Shown one piece after another: positions 1-9,017 of a stretch of DNA of 56,422 nt. Made by a program: the position numbers and the translations under genes. This stretch comes from Thermoanaerobaculia bacterium. GTDB lineage: Bacteria; Acidobacteriota; Thermoanaerobaculia; Gp7-AA8. The notes under the pieces were generated by a model, which did no database searches, had not been told where the DNA came from, and saw only the letters and a list, made by a program, of their open reading frames with translations. How positions within the stretch are numbered: the stretch's first letter is position 1; every line of letters starts with the position of its first letter. The stretch is from the NCBI GenBank assembly GCA_017883235.1, contig JADGNY010000028.1:1-56422 (forward strand), given 5' to 3'.

Positions 1-137
1 GGGTCCTTCGGCGTCCTTCGCCGCGACGTTTGATTTGAGCAATCACCAACACCACGGGCGCGGCTCCGGCAGCCTCAGGATGACAGTGAATTGAGAGGCA
101 CTTAACCCCGGACTTCAATCTTGACACGACCCTAGCG
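1..137. repeat. Partial intergenic repeat, window edge
   Basis: No gene is seen here; the first supported start codon is at 303. Bases 1-22 hold two CGAAGGA/TCCTTCG-type words, and GCCTCAGGATGAC occurs near 72-84. A TCATCCTGAGGCTG word recurs near 11895. Words of this kind (CATCCTGAG joined to CGAAGGA) are typical of palindromic intergenic repeats in acidobacterial genomes; that match is from memory. A TTGACA at 121-126 could be a -35 box, but no good -10 box lies at the right distance. Confidence 0.35.
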
Positions 138-302
138 GTGTTGTTCAACGTCCCGAAGCGACCGCCTCGCCCCTTCCCCCCGCCAGCCACCGCCGTTGCT
201 GGGTTTTTGGCGGATGGGCCCGCCGCAAGCCGCGACGTAAATTTTCAGAGGCAGTTGGCGGGGCTCTTGTGTACTCTTCGCACCGAAGGAGGGTTCCCGC
301 CC

Positions 303-650
303 ATGCCCGCTCCCGTCATCGTTCCACGGGACAAGTCTCTCGATCAGGTGCTCAGCACCGATCAGGTTTACATGCTCATCATCGGTTCGAGCCGGCGCGC
401 AAGCGAGCTGGCGGAACTGGCAAGCGAGGTCAGTGACCGCGTCAAGTCCGGTGAAGCCACGACCCGCTGTACCGTTCAGGTCACGCGCGACGACGCCATC
501 GGACCCGCGCTGCGGCAGGAGATCGGCGAGACACCCGATCCGACAATCGTCACCCTGAAGCGAGACGGGACCGTTGTCCGCGCCGTCGTCGACGACGGCG
601 ACATCGAACGCATCGATCTGGAAGATATGTTCGCCGAAGCGGCAGTATGA
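303..650 (+). CDS. Thioredoxin-fold protein without CxxC (115 aa)
   Basis: The ATG at 303 is preceded by a strong AAGGAGGG ribosome binding site (286-293) at good spacing, so the longer open frame upstream is not used. The product is a small soluble protein. It has a beta-alpha-beta pattern (VYMLIIGSS near residue 22) and, near residue 78, PDPTIVTLKRDGTVV, which resembles the cis-proline and following strands of thioredoxin-fold proteins (usually PTl.lf.dG). There is no CxxC motif, so redox activity is not expected. It lies 61 bp upstream of recN on the same strand. Function is unknown, and the fold assignment is inferred from pattern only. Confidence 0.6.
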   Translation: MPAPVIVPRDKSLDQVLSTDQVYMLIIGSSRRASELAELASEVSDRVKSGEATTRCTVQVTRDDAIGPALRQEIGETPDPTIVTLKRDGTVVRAVVDDGDIERIDLEDMFAEAAV

Positions 651-711
651 ACCCCGAGGCCGGCGAGCCTATCCATGACCAGCGTGGCGATAGACTTTCG
701 GCAACCACCCG

Positions 712-2418
712 ATGATCACCTATCTAAAAGTCCGCAACCTCGCCATCGTCGAGGAATTCGCCATCGAACCGGGGCCCGGGCTGAACGTTTTGACGGGCGA
801 GACGGGGGCGGGGAAATCGCTGCTCATCGACTCGCTCGAATTTCTTCGCGGGGCGCGCGGGTCGACGGAGATGATCCGCGCCGGCGCGGACAAAATGACG
901 GTCGAGGCGGTGTTCGAGCTGCCGCGGGAGACGCATGATGCACTCGAGGAGATAGGCGTCGACGCCGGCGAGTCGGAAGTCATCGTCAAGCGCGAGATCG
1001 CCGTCAGCGGGCGTGGGCGCGTTCTCATCAACGGCTCGCCGCTCTCCGTACGCGATCTCGGCGGGGTCATGGATGCATTCCTCGAGATTCACGGCCAGCA
1101 TGAGTCGCACGGGCGGGTGGCCGGGCAGGGGTATCGCGAGCTCCTCGATGACTACGGCGGTCACGCCACACTCCTGGCGGCAACAGCCGGGACCCACGCG
1201 TCCTGGCGCGAAGCCGCGGAGCAATTGCGCGAGCTGACCGGCGCGCAGCGCGACCGCACGCTGCGGCTCGACCTGCTTCGGTATCAGATCGACGAGATCT
1301 CCGCGGCCACCGTCGATCCGGCGGAAGAGGAAACGCTGCGGGCCGAGCGAAGCATGCTGGCCAACGCCCGGCAGCTCGCCGAGGCCAGCAGCGGCGCGTT
1401 CGCGCTCGTCGATGACGACGAAGACTCCGCACTGGCCCAGCTCGCGCGCGCGCTTCACCTCGTCCAGCCGCTCGCCGGCGAGATCGCGGACATTGCCACG
1501 ATCACCGCCGAGATCGAAGACGCCATCTATCGTCTCCAGGAGACGTCGCGAGGGCTGTCCCGTCTCTCGGATTCGGTGCGCCACGATCCGGCCCGGCTCG
1601 AAGAGGTCGAGGATCGCCTCGTTACGATCGAGCGGCTAAAGAAAAAATATGGCGGCTCGGTCGAGGCTGTGCTTACCCACCTCAGCACCATTCAGGACGA
1701 GTTCGAGCGGCTCAGCGACTACGAAACGAACGTCGACAAACTGCAGCGGATCGAAGAGCAGCGCTTCGCGGCCTGGCGGAGCGCCGCCCAGGCTCTTTCG
1801 GCCGCGCGGAAGAAGGCGGCGAAGAAATTCGAGAGCGCCATCCAGTCGGAGCTCAACGATCTGGCCATGGAGCGGACGACGGTCAAGGTCGTCGTCGACG
1901 CCGCCGACCCGACGCGCGAGCATGCCGCGGCACACGGCATCGACCGCATCGAGATCCTCATCGCTCCGAACCGTGGCGAGGAGCCGAAGCCGATGCAGCG
2001 GATCGCCTCGGGCGGCGAGCTTTCCCGCATCCAGCTCGCCATCGCCGCGGCGCTGTTCAAGGCCTCACAGCACGCCGCGGCGGCAACGCTGGTATTCGAC
2101 GAGATCGACGCCGGCATCGGCGGCCGCGTCGCCGAGGTCGTCGGCAGGAAGCTGCAGGAGCTTGCCGTGGGGAATCAGGTCATCTGCGTCACCCACCTTC
2201 CGCAGATCGCCAGCTTCGGAGCGACCCACTTCTTCGTCTGGAAAGAAGACGCCGCGGGCCACACGCGCGCGCGCATCCGCCGCCTCGACAGCGACGAAGA
2301 GCGTGTCAACGAGGTGGCCCGCATGCTCGGCGGCGAATCGATCCCGGCCTCCGCGGTGCTGCACGCGCGCGAACTGCTTGACGGCGCGCGCGGGCGGACG
2401 GCGAAGGCACGGCGATGA
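712..2418 (+). CDS. recN: DNA repair protein RecN
   Basis: RecN is an SMC-like ATPase that acts in recombinational repair of double-strand breaks. The 568-residue length is normal for the family. The N-terminus has the typical YLKVRNLAIVEEF strand and the Walker A motif GETGAGKS at residues 29-36. The middle (about 150-370) is alpha-helical, as expected for the coiled-coil arms. The ABC signature SGGELSRI starts at residue 433 and Walker B TLVFDEIDAG lies near 458-468. The stop overlaps the start of the next gene by 4 bases (ATGA), so the two are translationally coupled. No LexA-type operator was recognised upstream. Confidence 0.95.
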   Translation: MITYLKVRNLAIVEEFAIEPGPGLNVLTGETGAGKSLLIDSLEFLRGARGSTEMIRAGADKMTVEAVFELPRETHDALEEIGVDAGESEVIVKREIAVSGRGRVLINGSPLSVRDLGGVMDAFLEIHGQHESHGRVAGQGYRELLDDYGGHATLLAATAGTHASWREAAEQLRELTGAQRDRTLRLDLLRYQIDEISAATVDPAEEETLRAERSMLANARQLAEASSGAFALVDDDEDSALAQLARALHLVQPLAGEIADIATITAEIEDAIYRLQETSRGLSRLSDSVRHDPARLEEVEDRLVTIERLKKKYGGSVEAVLTHLSTIQDEFERLSDYETNVDKLQRIEEQRFAAWRSAAQALSAARKKAAKKFESAIQSELNDLAMERTTVKVVVDAADPTREHAAAHGIDRIEILIAPNRGEEPKPMQRIASGGELSRIQLAIAAALFKASQHAAAATLVFDEIDAGIGGRVAEVVGRKLQELAVGNQVICVTHLPQIASFGATHFFVWKEDAAGHTRARIRRLDSDEERVNEVARMLGGESIPASAVLHARELLDGARGRTAKARR

Positions 2419-3005
2419 AACGCTGGCACGTCGACGGCGATCCATCCGACGGCGTGCTCGACGCGCTGGCGGACGTGCTGCGAGCAGGTGGCGTCGCTCT
2501 GCTTCCCACCGATACGATCTACGGCCTGCACGCCATGGCCACGGATCAGCAGGCCGTCGGACGTATTCGGGCCTTGAAGGGCCGCGGCGACGACAAGCCG
2601 TTCGTCATCATCGCTTCGTCGGTCGAACAGCTTCGCGACCTCGGCGCCGTCATTCCCGAACAGTTGTCCGGTATCTGGCCCGCGCCCCTGACTGCGATTC
2701 TTGCCTCGGATGAGGCGACCATCGCCGCGCGTATTCCTGATCTCGGATGGTTGCGTGCTCTCCTCGATCGCACCGGACCACTCGTTTCGACGAGCGCAAA
2801 CCGGAGCGGCGAACCGTCCGTAGCCAACCCCGATTTGCTCTCACGCGACCTGCAAAATGGACTCGACGCGCTGCTCGATCAAGGTCCCCGCGAAGGGAAA
2901 CCGTCGACAATCGTGGACTTTACCGGCGCTGAGCCCCGGCTCATCCGGGAAGGCGATCCCGCGTTTTCACAGTTTCTGCGGAAAACCCTGCGGAAAGCCC
3001 TGTGA
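2415..3005 (+). CDS. tsaC: TsaC/Sua5/YrdC family, threonylcarbamoyl-AMP synthase
   Basis: This family makes L-threonylcarbamoyl-AMP from threonine, bicarbonate and ATP, the first step of the t6A modification of tRNAs that read ANN codons. The 196-residue protein has the family pattern: LLPTDTIYGLHA near residue 30, KGRGDDKPFVII near 55 (the KxRxxxxP basic patch) and STSANRSGEPS near 125. It is the short form without the Sua5 C-terminal domain. Its ATG overlaps the recN stop (ATGA). YciO and HypF-like relatives share the fold, so the exact subfamily is likely but not proven. Confidence 0.85.
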   Translation: MKRWHVDGDPSDGVLDALADVLRAGGVALLPTDTIYGLHAMATDQQAVGRIRALKGRGDDKPFVIIASSVEQLRDLGAVIPEQLSGIWPAPLTAILASDEATIAARIPDLGWLRALLDRTGPLVSTSANRSGEPSVANPDLLSRDLQNGLDALLDQGPREGKPSTIVDFTGAEPRLIREGDPAFSQFLRKTLRKAL

Positions 3006-3365
3006 AAAACTGCGAAAGACCGCACAAATGCGGGCATTCCGAGCGCTTTGCACAACTCCGTGGGCGTATTGAGCTAAGTGTTGCAGGAACAAGGCGTTAA
3101 CCAAAATCAGACACATCCCTTGCAGCGTTTTTTGTGCAATTGCCCAAGACGGTTTGCAGTTTCCACATGCAGCTTGACAAGTGAGCATCGTTTTCGTGCC
3201 GTTCACCGAACCGTTGCAAGTGACGGAACGCCGTGGGTTTACGGCTGCGTCAACATTCAAAATGTGTTCTCTTTTATACAGTCTTTGACTCCGGCGGCTG
3301 GTTTTCCGTAAACGGCATCACGACATGAATCCAGCGTTTAGGCGTACCATCAAAAAAGACACCTC
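3006..3365. other. 360-bp intergenic region, no gene seen
   Basis: This stretch is visibly richer in A+T than its surroundings and separates tsaC from a secreted protein gene. Short open frames on both strands have no ribosome binding site and no recognisable product. Promoter-like words are present (TATACA at 3275-3280; TTGACT at 3285-3290), but neither is part of a convincing -35/-10 pair. A small hairpin CCGT...ACGG lies near 3230-3243. The region probably contains the promoter of the 3366 gene pair. Confidence 0.4.
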
Positions 3366-5612
3366 ATGAGACGTTCCATCGTGACGGCGATCTCTCTGCT
3401 CCTCGTCGCCGCGGCATCGCTCGCTGAGGTTTCGGGCGAACGGCCGATCTCCGAGCCGGCGTATGGCACTCCCCCCGGACAGCGGTACGGCACCGCCGCC
3501 GCGTCGGACGGACGCGACTTCCTGGTGGCGTGGGTGGACGCGCAACGCAACAACGCGAACCCCAGCCGGATCTACGCGGCTCGCATGAACGCCGCCGGCG
3601 ACATTCTCGATCCCCTCGGCATCCGCCTTCCGACCATTTCCGGTGTGTCCTACCAGGTCGACGTCGTCTTCCTCGGCGACGCCTATCTCATCTATTGGAA
3701 CGAGCCCTCGACGATCTCGACTGACCGGCCCATGATCGTCGGAGTGCGCATCAGCCGCGACGGCATCCTTCTCGATTCCACGCCGCGCGTGTTTGTCGAT
3801 AGCGCGAGAGTCAACGTGCACGGCGCGGCCAGCAACGGCAACCGCACCGTCATCGTGTTCGGCGATTCGATGATCGTACTGGACCGGAACGCCAACGTCG
3901 TCGACGGCCCGAAGGCGGTGTTGCCCGGCAACACCGGAGCGATCGCTTCGATGGTGGCCTCGAACGGAAACAACTTTCTCGTGGTCTGGGAGCAGGGGAC
4001 AGCAATCCTTTCGACCCGGCTCGACGCGAACGGCGTGGGCTCGTCTTCCGCGATGGCGGTAACGACCTCTCCGTTTTCGCAGCCGGTCCTCGATCTTGCC
4101 TCCGATGGCGAAAGCTACGTGACCATCATCAGAGAGGGATTCGCAGTCGTCGCGCAACACATCGGCGCGGGCGGCGAACTTCTGGAGAAATCGCCCGTGC
4201 CATTGCAGCAGGCCATTCCCGGCTTTGCATTTACGGGAGGCTCCTATCAGCTCATGGACGGCGACCCTGTACAGCACACGATCGGCGTCCGGAGGCTGGA
4301 CCGCACCGGGCAACCGGTCGGATCGTATGCCGCCATCGCCAGCGGCCAGAGCTTCGGCGCCGGCGCGACGCTGGCCTCCAACGGATCCGATGCCGGCTTC
4401 TTCTGGACTGAATGGACCAACGCGACGCAATCGTTCTCCGGCGTCGTCGTCAACGGCCAATCGCTCATGCCCTCGAAAACAACACCGGTCACACGCAGCG
4501 CCAAGTATCAGGCCGCGCCCAACGGGGCGACGAGCGGCCGCAATCACGCGGTTGTCTGGAATGAGGACGACGGCCTCTACGCCGGCCGCATCACGCTCGA
4601 CGGACAGTTGCTCGACGGCCGCGGAATCCGTGTGGCGGGCCGGGCCGCTTCGGAGCCGCGCATCGCCTACGACGGGACGAGCTACGTCATCGCCTGGATC
4701 GACCAGATATCGACAGCCCCGCCGGTTGCCAACGTGAAGATCGCGCGCCTGTCGCCGGACAACGGCGCCTTGCTCGACCCATCCGGCATCGTCGTCTCTT
4801 CGGGCCAATGCGCCCGAGGTGTTTCGCTCGCGTCAGGATCGTCGTCGACGTTGGTGGCGTGGTCGGATTGCACGCAAATCCTTGCCGCCACGGCCGACCG
4901 CGACGGAACAATCGGGATGCCGGTCAAGGCCAGTCCCACGGAGACGACGAACACGGGCAGCGTCTCGGCGGCATGGAACGGCCTGGAGTGGCTGGTGGCG
5001 TGGGAAGACCTCATCCCCTCGACCACCATCTTCATCGATCCGGGTCAGGCCTACGACATCGTGATCAAGGCCGCGCGTCTCTCGCCGTCGCTCATGTTGC
5101 TCGACTCCAGACCAATCGCTGTTTCCGATACGCGCCAGGACAGCCGGCCGATCGTGGCATCGAACGGCGACGGCTTTCTGGTCGTCTGGTTGCGCTACCA
5201 GAACTCCCCTCCCTATTACCTCGGTCCGTCTTTCGTGGTCGCGCAGCGGATTTCGTCCGACGGCTCCCTGCTGGCGCAGGCCAGCGGCATCCGCCTGGCC
5301 AATGGAGTCGCAAAGAGCGTCGCCTGGGACGGCCTGCAGTACGACGTGGCCCTGGCGTCGCACGTGTACAGCGGGAACGCGACGCCGTACGACCTCTTCA
5401 TCACGCACGTCGCGCCGAACGGGCCGATTGAAAGCCTGACGCCGCTCGCGGTCACTTCGAACACCACCGATCCGTACGCGTCGCTGATCGTCACAGGCAT
5501 GGGCCGCGTCACGACCGTCTATACGCGCGTAGGCTCCGAAGCGCAGTATGGTGACGTCGAGCGCGCGTTCGTAAGCGTCCCGCACGCGATTCGGGGACGA
5601 GCGTCGCGTTGA
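3366..5612 (+). CDS. Secreted repeat protein, propeller-like (748 aa)
   Basis: The protein starts with a clear signal peptide (MRRS, hydrophobic residues 6-19, likely cleavage near 21). The rest is built of about 13 degenerate repeats of 45-60 residues, each carrying a motif like ASDGRDFLVAWVD, ASNGNNFLVVWEQ, AYDGTSYVIAWID, AWNGLEWLVAWED or ASNGDGFLVVW. Small-DG-aromatic-hydrophobic-W repeats of this kind suggest beta-propeller blades in an extracellular or periplasmic protein. No catalytic motif or anchor was seen. The next gene is a paralogue whose start overlaps this stop by 4 bases. Function is unknown; adhesion or surface binding is only a guess. Confidence 0.75.
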   Translation: MRRSIVTAISLLLVAAASLAEVSGERPISEPAYGTPPGQRYGTAAASDGRDFLVAWVDAQRNNANPSRIYAARMNAAGDILDPLGIRLPTISGVSYQVDVVFLGDAYLIYWNEPSTISTDRPMIVGVRISRDGILLDSTPRVFVDSARVNVHGAASNGNRTVIVFGDSMIVLDRNANVVDGPKAVLPGNTGAIASMVASNGNNFLVVWEQGTAILSTRLDANGVGSSSAMAVTTSPFSQPVLDLASDGESYVTIIREGFAVVAQHIGAGGELLEKSPVPLQQAIPGFAFTGGSYQLMDGDPVQHTIGVRRLDRTGQPVGSYAAIASGQSFGAGATLASNGSDAGFFWTEWTNATQSFSGVVVNGQSLMPSKTTPVTRSAKYQAAPNGATSGRNHAVVWNEDDGLYAGRITLDGQLLDGRGIRVAGRAASEPRIAYDGTSYVIAWIDQISTAPPVANVKIARLSPDNGALLDPSGIVVSSGQCARGVSLASGSSSTLVAWSDCTQILAATADRDGTIGMPVKASPTETTNTGSVSAAWNGLEWLVAWEDLIPSTTIFIDPGQAYDIVIKAARLSPSLMLLDSRPIAVSDTRQDSRPIVASNGDGFLVVWLRYQNSPPYYLGPSFVVAQRISSDGSLLAQASGIRLANGVAKSVAWDGLQYDVALASHVYSGNATPYDLFITHVAPNGPIESLTPLAVTSNTTDPYASLIVTGMGRVTTVYTRVGSEAQYGDVERAFVSVPHAIRGRASR

Positions 5613-7726
5613 CAGGAGGCACCACGGCCCGTATCGCATCAAGCATTGCATTCCTTCTGACGATCATCGCGTCCGCGGCCTTCGCGCAGATCGCCGGTGA
5701 GCGGCCGGTCTCGGCGCCGGTCTTCTACGCGCCCGTCTCTTCCTCGGGATCACCTGCAGTCGCCTCTGACGGCACTTCCTTTCTCGCCGTCTGGTGCGAT
5801 GGCCGCGATGGCGGCGATATCAACCGTACGCAGGGTGATCTATACGCGTCACGCATCGACAGCGACGGGACGATCCTCGATCCCCTCGGCATCTTCGTCG
5901 CCTCGGCGAACGGCCCGCTGGGCGTCGCCTGGAACGGCGACGCATACGTCATCATCTGGAGCACGTTCAGTCCGTACGCCGTCATGGCGGCACGCATCGC
6001 ACCGGACGGGCGGATCGTCGATCCACCCCACGTCGTCGTGCCGGGCGCTTTTCTGATCAGCGATAAACATACGATCGCGTCAAACGGAAATGTCACCGTG
6101 GTAAGTACGAACGGCGGCTACTCCGTCCTCGACAAGGATCTCCACGTCATCGACTCCGGCACGCGAAGCTCGAATTTCTCCCCTAACGGCTCCAGCGTCT
6201 ACTCCAACGGCTCCGGGGGATTCATCCTCCTCACGGGCAATGGCAGTCTGCGGCTCGATGGATCAGGCCATCCCACGGCCAACGGCCTTCAACCCAGCTC
6301 GATCGGAGGAGTGATTGCCTGCCACGGCAATGAGTGCCTCCAGGTCTTCGACATCGGAATCGGGTCCAACCTCAATGCCGCGTCGTACGATCCGACCACG
6401 GGGTCACACAGTCCGGCGGTCGGGCTCCCGATTCCGAGCGGATACAGTTACTACGACGTCGTCGCTACGGCGGATGGGTATCTCCTCTTCTCGGGCGCGG
6501 GCCTCGTGCAGCGCTTCGATGGTCAGCACAATCCGCTAGGACCACCTACTTCGCTGAGCTGGCCGGGAAGCGCAGGCGTTGCCGCCGCCTCCAACGGACA
6601 CAACACCGTAGTCCTTCGGTCGACGAATCCCGTCTCGATCGCCCTCGTGACACCTGCGTCGGCGGGAGACCTGCGCAATGTAGCCAGCAGCGGCAACGCG
6701 CAGCGCTACCCAGCCATCGCCACCGACGGATCGACCTATCTGGTGGCGTGGGAGGAGAACGACGGCATTTACGCCGGACGCCTGTCACTCGACGGGACCG
6801 CCCTCGACGGCCGAGGACGGCGGATCACCACAGCCACAGGCGCGCCGGCGGTGGCCTACGACGGTGCGTCGTATTTCGTATCCGTTGGAGACGGTTCGCA
6901 GACGACCATGGTCCGTATCGATCCGTCGAACGGCGCCACACTGGCGACACGGACGATCTGTGGTGACGCGATGCATATCGCCGGCAACGGCACGACACAC
7001 ATCGCGGTCTGGGATAACTGCGGCGGAACCGCCGCGGCATTCATCGACGCGAACGGTGCGCCCGCGTCGACCCCGGTCTCACCTCCTCCTGCCATCACCT
7101 GGAGGCCGCAAGTACATCCGGCGGTTGCGTGGAACGGAACAGAGTGGCTTATGACATGGGAAGAGGAAATCGACACCTGTGGCGGGATATCACCACCGAA
7201 CTGCCCGGCAGCGATGGTGACGATTCGCGGCGTGCGCCTCTCCGCGGCACTGACACTGATCGATACAATGCCGATCACAATCAGCGAGAGAAGTGTCCCC
7301 GGTTCGTCGCGTCTCGCCTCGGACGGTCATGACTTTCTCGCTGTTTGGTCTTCCGACTCTGTTCACGACAGACGCATTTCCGCATCCGGCGAAGTCTTCG
7401 ACGATCAGGCGCTTTTTGCCGGCACCGCGCAGGACGTCATCTGGGACGGTGTCCAATACGACCTCGCATTCACCACGTCCAAGCCGTTTTTCACGCCCTC
7501 GCCGGCCGATCTCGCGGTCGCACATCTCCGCCCGTCCGGCCAGGTGTTCGAAACGTTCCTCATCAGCGCCACCACGGACGACAAACGAAACCCAGCCCTC
7601 GTCTCACTCGGGAACGGCCGCGTCGTTGCCGCCTACACACGCCTCGGCCACGAGTCGCTGTACGGGGGCGTGCCGCGCGCCTTCGTCACCACGCCCCGCC
7701 CCGCGCGCGGGCGGGCGGCGCGATAA
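5609..7726 (+). CDS. Secreted repeat protein, paralogue of the upstream gene (705 aa)
   Basis: This is a second copy of the 3366-5612 family. It has a signal peptide (hydrophobic residues about 9-24, ending AFAQ) and the same ASDGTSFLAVWCD, ATDGSTYLVAWEE, AWNGTEWLMTWEE and ASDGHDFLAVWSS repeats. Both proteins have matching tails (GRV...YTR.G.E..YG...RAFV, then RGRA). The only plausible start is TTG at 5609, overlapping the upstream stop (TTGA). A good AGGAGG lies just inside the frame at 5613-5618 with no standard start at the right distance after it, so start use is uncertain. Translation is probably coupled to the upstream gene. Confidence 0.72.
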   Translation: MTGGTTARIASSIAFLLTIIASAAFAQIAGERPVSAPVFYAPVSSSGSPAVASDGTSFLAVWCDGRDGGDINRTQGDLYASRIDSDGTILDPLGIFVASANGPLGVAWNGDAYVIIWSTFSPYAVMAARIAPDGRIVDPPHVVVPGAFLISDKHTIASNGNVTVVSTNGGYSVLDKDLHVIDSGTRSSNFSPNGSSVYSNGSGGFILLTGNGSLRLDGSGHPTANGLQPSSIGGVIACHGNECLQVFDIGIGSNLNAASYDPTTGSHSPAVGLPIPSGYSYYDVVATADGYLLFSGAGLVQRFDGQHNPLGPPTSLSWPGSAGVAAASNGHNTVVLRSTNPVSIALVTPASAGDLRNVASSGNAQRYPAIATDGSTYLVAWEENDGIYAGRLSLDGTALDGRGRRITTATGAPAVAYDGASYFVSVGDGSQTTMVRIDPSNGATLATRTICGDAMHIAGNGTTHIAVWDNCGGTAAAFIDANGAPASTPVSPPPAITWRPQVHPAVAWNGTEWLMTWEEEIDTCGGISPPNCPAAMVTIRGVRLSAALTLIDTMPITISERSVPGSSRLASDGHDFLAVWSSDSVHDRRISASGEVFDDQALFAGTAQDVIWDGVQYDLAFTTSKPFFTPSPADLAVAHLRPSGQVFETFLISATTDDKRNPALVSLGNGRVVAAYTRLGHESLYGGVPRAFVTTPRPARGRAAR

Positions 7727-7776
7727 AAAGAGCGCGAAAACAGGCTAGCCGCAATGGCGGCCGGCGGCGGTTTTCC

Positions 7777-7977
7777 GGAGCGCTGGCGTCTCGCCGGCTG
7801 GCCCGGCGCGCGTCCCGCCGCCGGGGTTACCGCAAATGTCTGGAGTCTTGCCGGGCGGGCGGCGGTGGTTTCCGGAGCGCTGGTGTCTCGCCCCCCGAAC
7901 CAGCAAGACTCCCAACATTCGCGGGTAACCCGGCGGCGGGACGCACGCCGGGCCAGCCGGCGAGACGCCAGCGCTCC
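7777..7977. repeat. Long palindrome, 75-bp arms
   Basis: The left arm (7777-7851) and right arm (7903-7977) are inverted copies with only a few mismatches, both beginning or ending with GGAGCGCTGGCGTCTCGCC or its complement. The spacer contains a further direct copy of the outer motif (CGGAGCGCTGGTGTCTCGCC at 7872-7891), so three copies are nested. The right-arm motif (GCCGGGCCAGCCG...GAGACG...GCGCTCCG) is also found near 13441-13475. A transcript would fold into a very stable hairpin. No coding function is supported. Confidence 0.8.
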
Positions 7978-8010
7978 GACCGTAAACCGCTTAAGTTCAG
8001 GCCATTGGGG

Positions 8011-8267
8011 CTAGCGCGCATTTCTCACACGCTGAGTGGAGTCGCCGGCACCCTGTTACCTCGTAAGCCTTCTCCCGACGCGCGGCTGCGCCGCTGGGCA
8101 CAGACAAGAGTGTCTGTGCCACATTGGCCCTCGGTATTTGCAGGAGAGTGGAGTCTTGCGGGACCAAATGTGGCACAGACACTCTTGTCTGTGCCCGAGC
8201 CGGAGCCGCCGCTGCGGACTTGCAGCTTGCCGTCGATTCCACGCGTCGTGTGAGAAATGCGAGCTAG
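8011..8267. mobile_element. MITE-like element with nested inverted repeats (257 bp)
   Basis: The ends are 21-bp terminal inverted repeats with one mismatch (8011-8031 and 8247-8267); the core CGCATTTCTCACACG is perfect at 8017-8031 and 8247-8261. Inside lies a second inverted repeat: GGCACAGACAAGAGTGTC begins near 8098 and its complement is at 8170-8195. Each inner arm is itself palindromic (GACAAGAGTGTC-type). There is no ORF for a transposase, so the element would have to move in trans. Its right end lies 12 bp before the hemQ start codon. TGTGCCACA/TGTGGCACA repeats are, from memory, common in acidobacterial genomes. Confidence 0.65.
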
Positions 8268-8279
8268 AATCGGGTTGCC

Positions 8280-9017
8280 ATGACCACCACAGTCGAGCCC
8301 CAAACACAGCCCAAACCGAGCGAGGCCGCGGCGCCTCAACGCCAGTTCGTCAACTTCATGTTCTTCAAAGCCGACCGCGCCCTGCGGCGTGAGAGCGCCG
8401 AGGTGAAGGCGGAGGCCAAACGCGAATTCGCGGAGATCGTCCGCCGCCACACCGGACCGATGATGATCCTCCCGTACTCGACCGTCGGCATCAAGCCGAA
8501 TACCGATTTCATGCTCTGGCGCATCGGCTACGACCTCGATCCCTTCCAGCAGCTCGCCGCCGACATCAACAAGTCGATCCTCGGCCGCTACCTCGACATC
8601 CCGGTGTCGTACTTCTCGATGACCAAGCACTCGCAGTACGTCGACGAGCACGTGCACGAGGGGCAGGAAGGCCGCCGCCTGCGCATCGTCCCCGGCAAGA
8701 AGCCGTTCCTCTTCGTCTATCCGTTCGTGAAGACGCGCGACTGGTACCTGCTCGCCGGCAGCGAGCGCCAGCGGATCATGAACGAGCACATCGCCATCGG
8801 CCACAAGTACCCGCGGGTGAAGATCAATACCACCTACTCCTTCGGCCTCGACGATCAGGATTTCGTGGTCGCCTTCGAAGCCGACTCCGCCGCCGAGTTC
8901 CTCGACCTGGTGCAGGAGCTCCGCGAGACGGAGTCGTCCAAGTACACCCTGCGCGACACGCCGATGTACACCTGTAGACGGTCGACCATCGAAGAGATCG
9001 TCGATTCGCTGGCGTAG
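8280..9017 (+). CDS. hemQ: HemQ-type coproheme decarboxylase, chlorite dismutase family
   Basis: The 245-residue protein matches the HemQ/ChdC branch of the chlorite dismutase superfamily, which converts coproheme III to heme b in the coproporphyrin-dependent pathway. Family motifs are present: FVNFMFFKAD near residue 23, YPFVKTRDWYLL near 146, and MNEHIAIGHKYPRV with the expected proximal heme ligand His175, followed by TTYSFGLDDQDFVVAFE. No arginine typical of true chlorite dismutases was recognised, so chlorite detoxification is less likely. Heme supply fits the Ccm operon elsewhere in the window. The upstream DNA is a MITE-like element; the stop codon abuts a repeat array. Confidence 0.85.
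   Translation: MTTTVEPQTQPKPSEAAAPQRQFVNFMFFKADRALRRESAEVKAEAKREFAEIVRRHTGPMMILPYSTVGIKPNTDFMLWRIGYDLDPFQQLAADINKSILGRYLDIPVSYFSMTKHSQYVDEHVHEGQEGRRLRIVPGKKPFLFVYPFVKTRDWYLLAGSERQRIMNEHIAIGHKYPRVKINTTYSFGLDDQDFVVAFEADSAAEFLDLVQELRETESSKYTLRDTPMYTCRRSTIEEIVDSLA

Noticed and set aside
3006-3365. tRNA or other structured RNA in the intergenic region
   Set aside because: No cloverleaf, GTTCGA-type T-loop or known riboswitch core could be found.
3318-4808. Long open frame on the minus strand opposite the first propeller-like gene
   Set aside because: It is Arg/Gly/His-rich antisense sequence produced by high G+C third positions, with no start signal and no known domain.
8280-9017. True chlorite dismutase
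   Set aside because: No distal-arginine signature was recognised, and motifs and length fit the HemQ branch.
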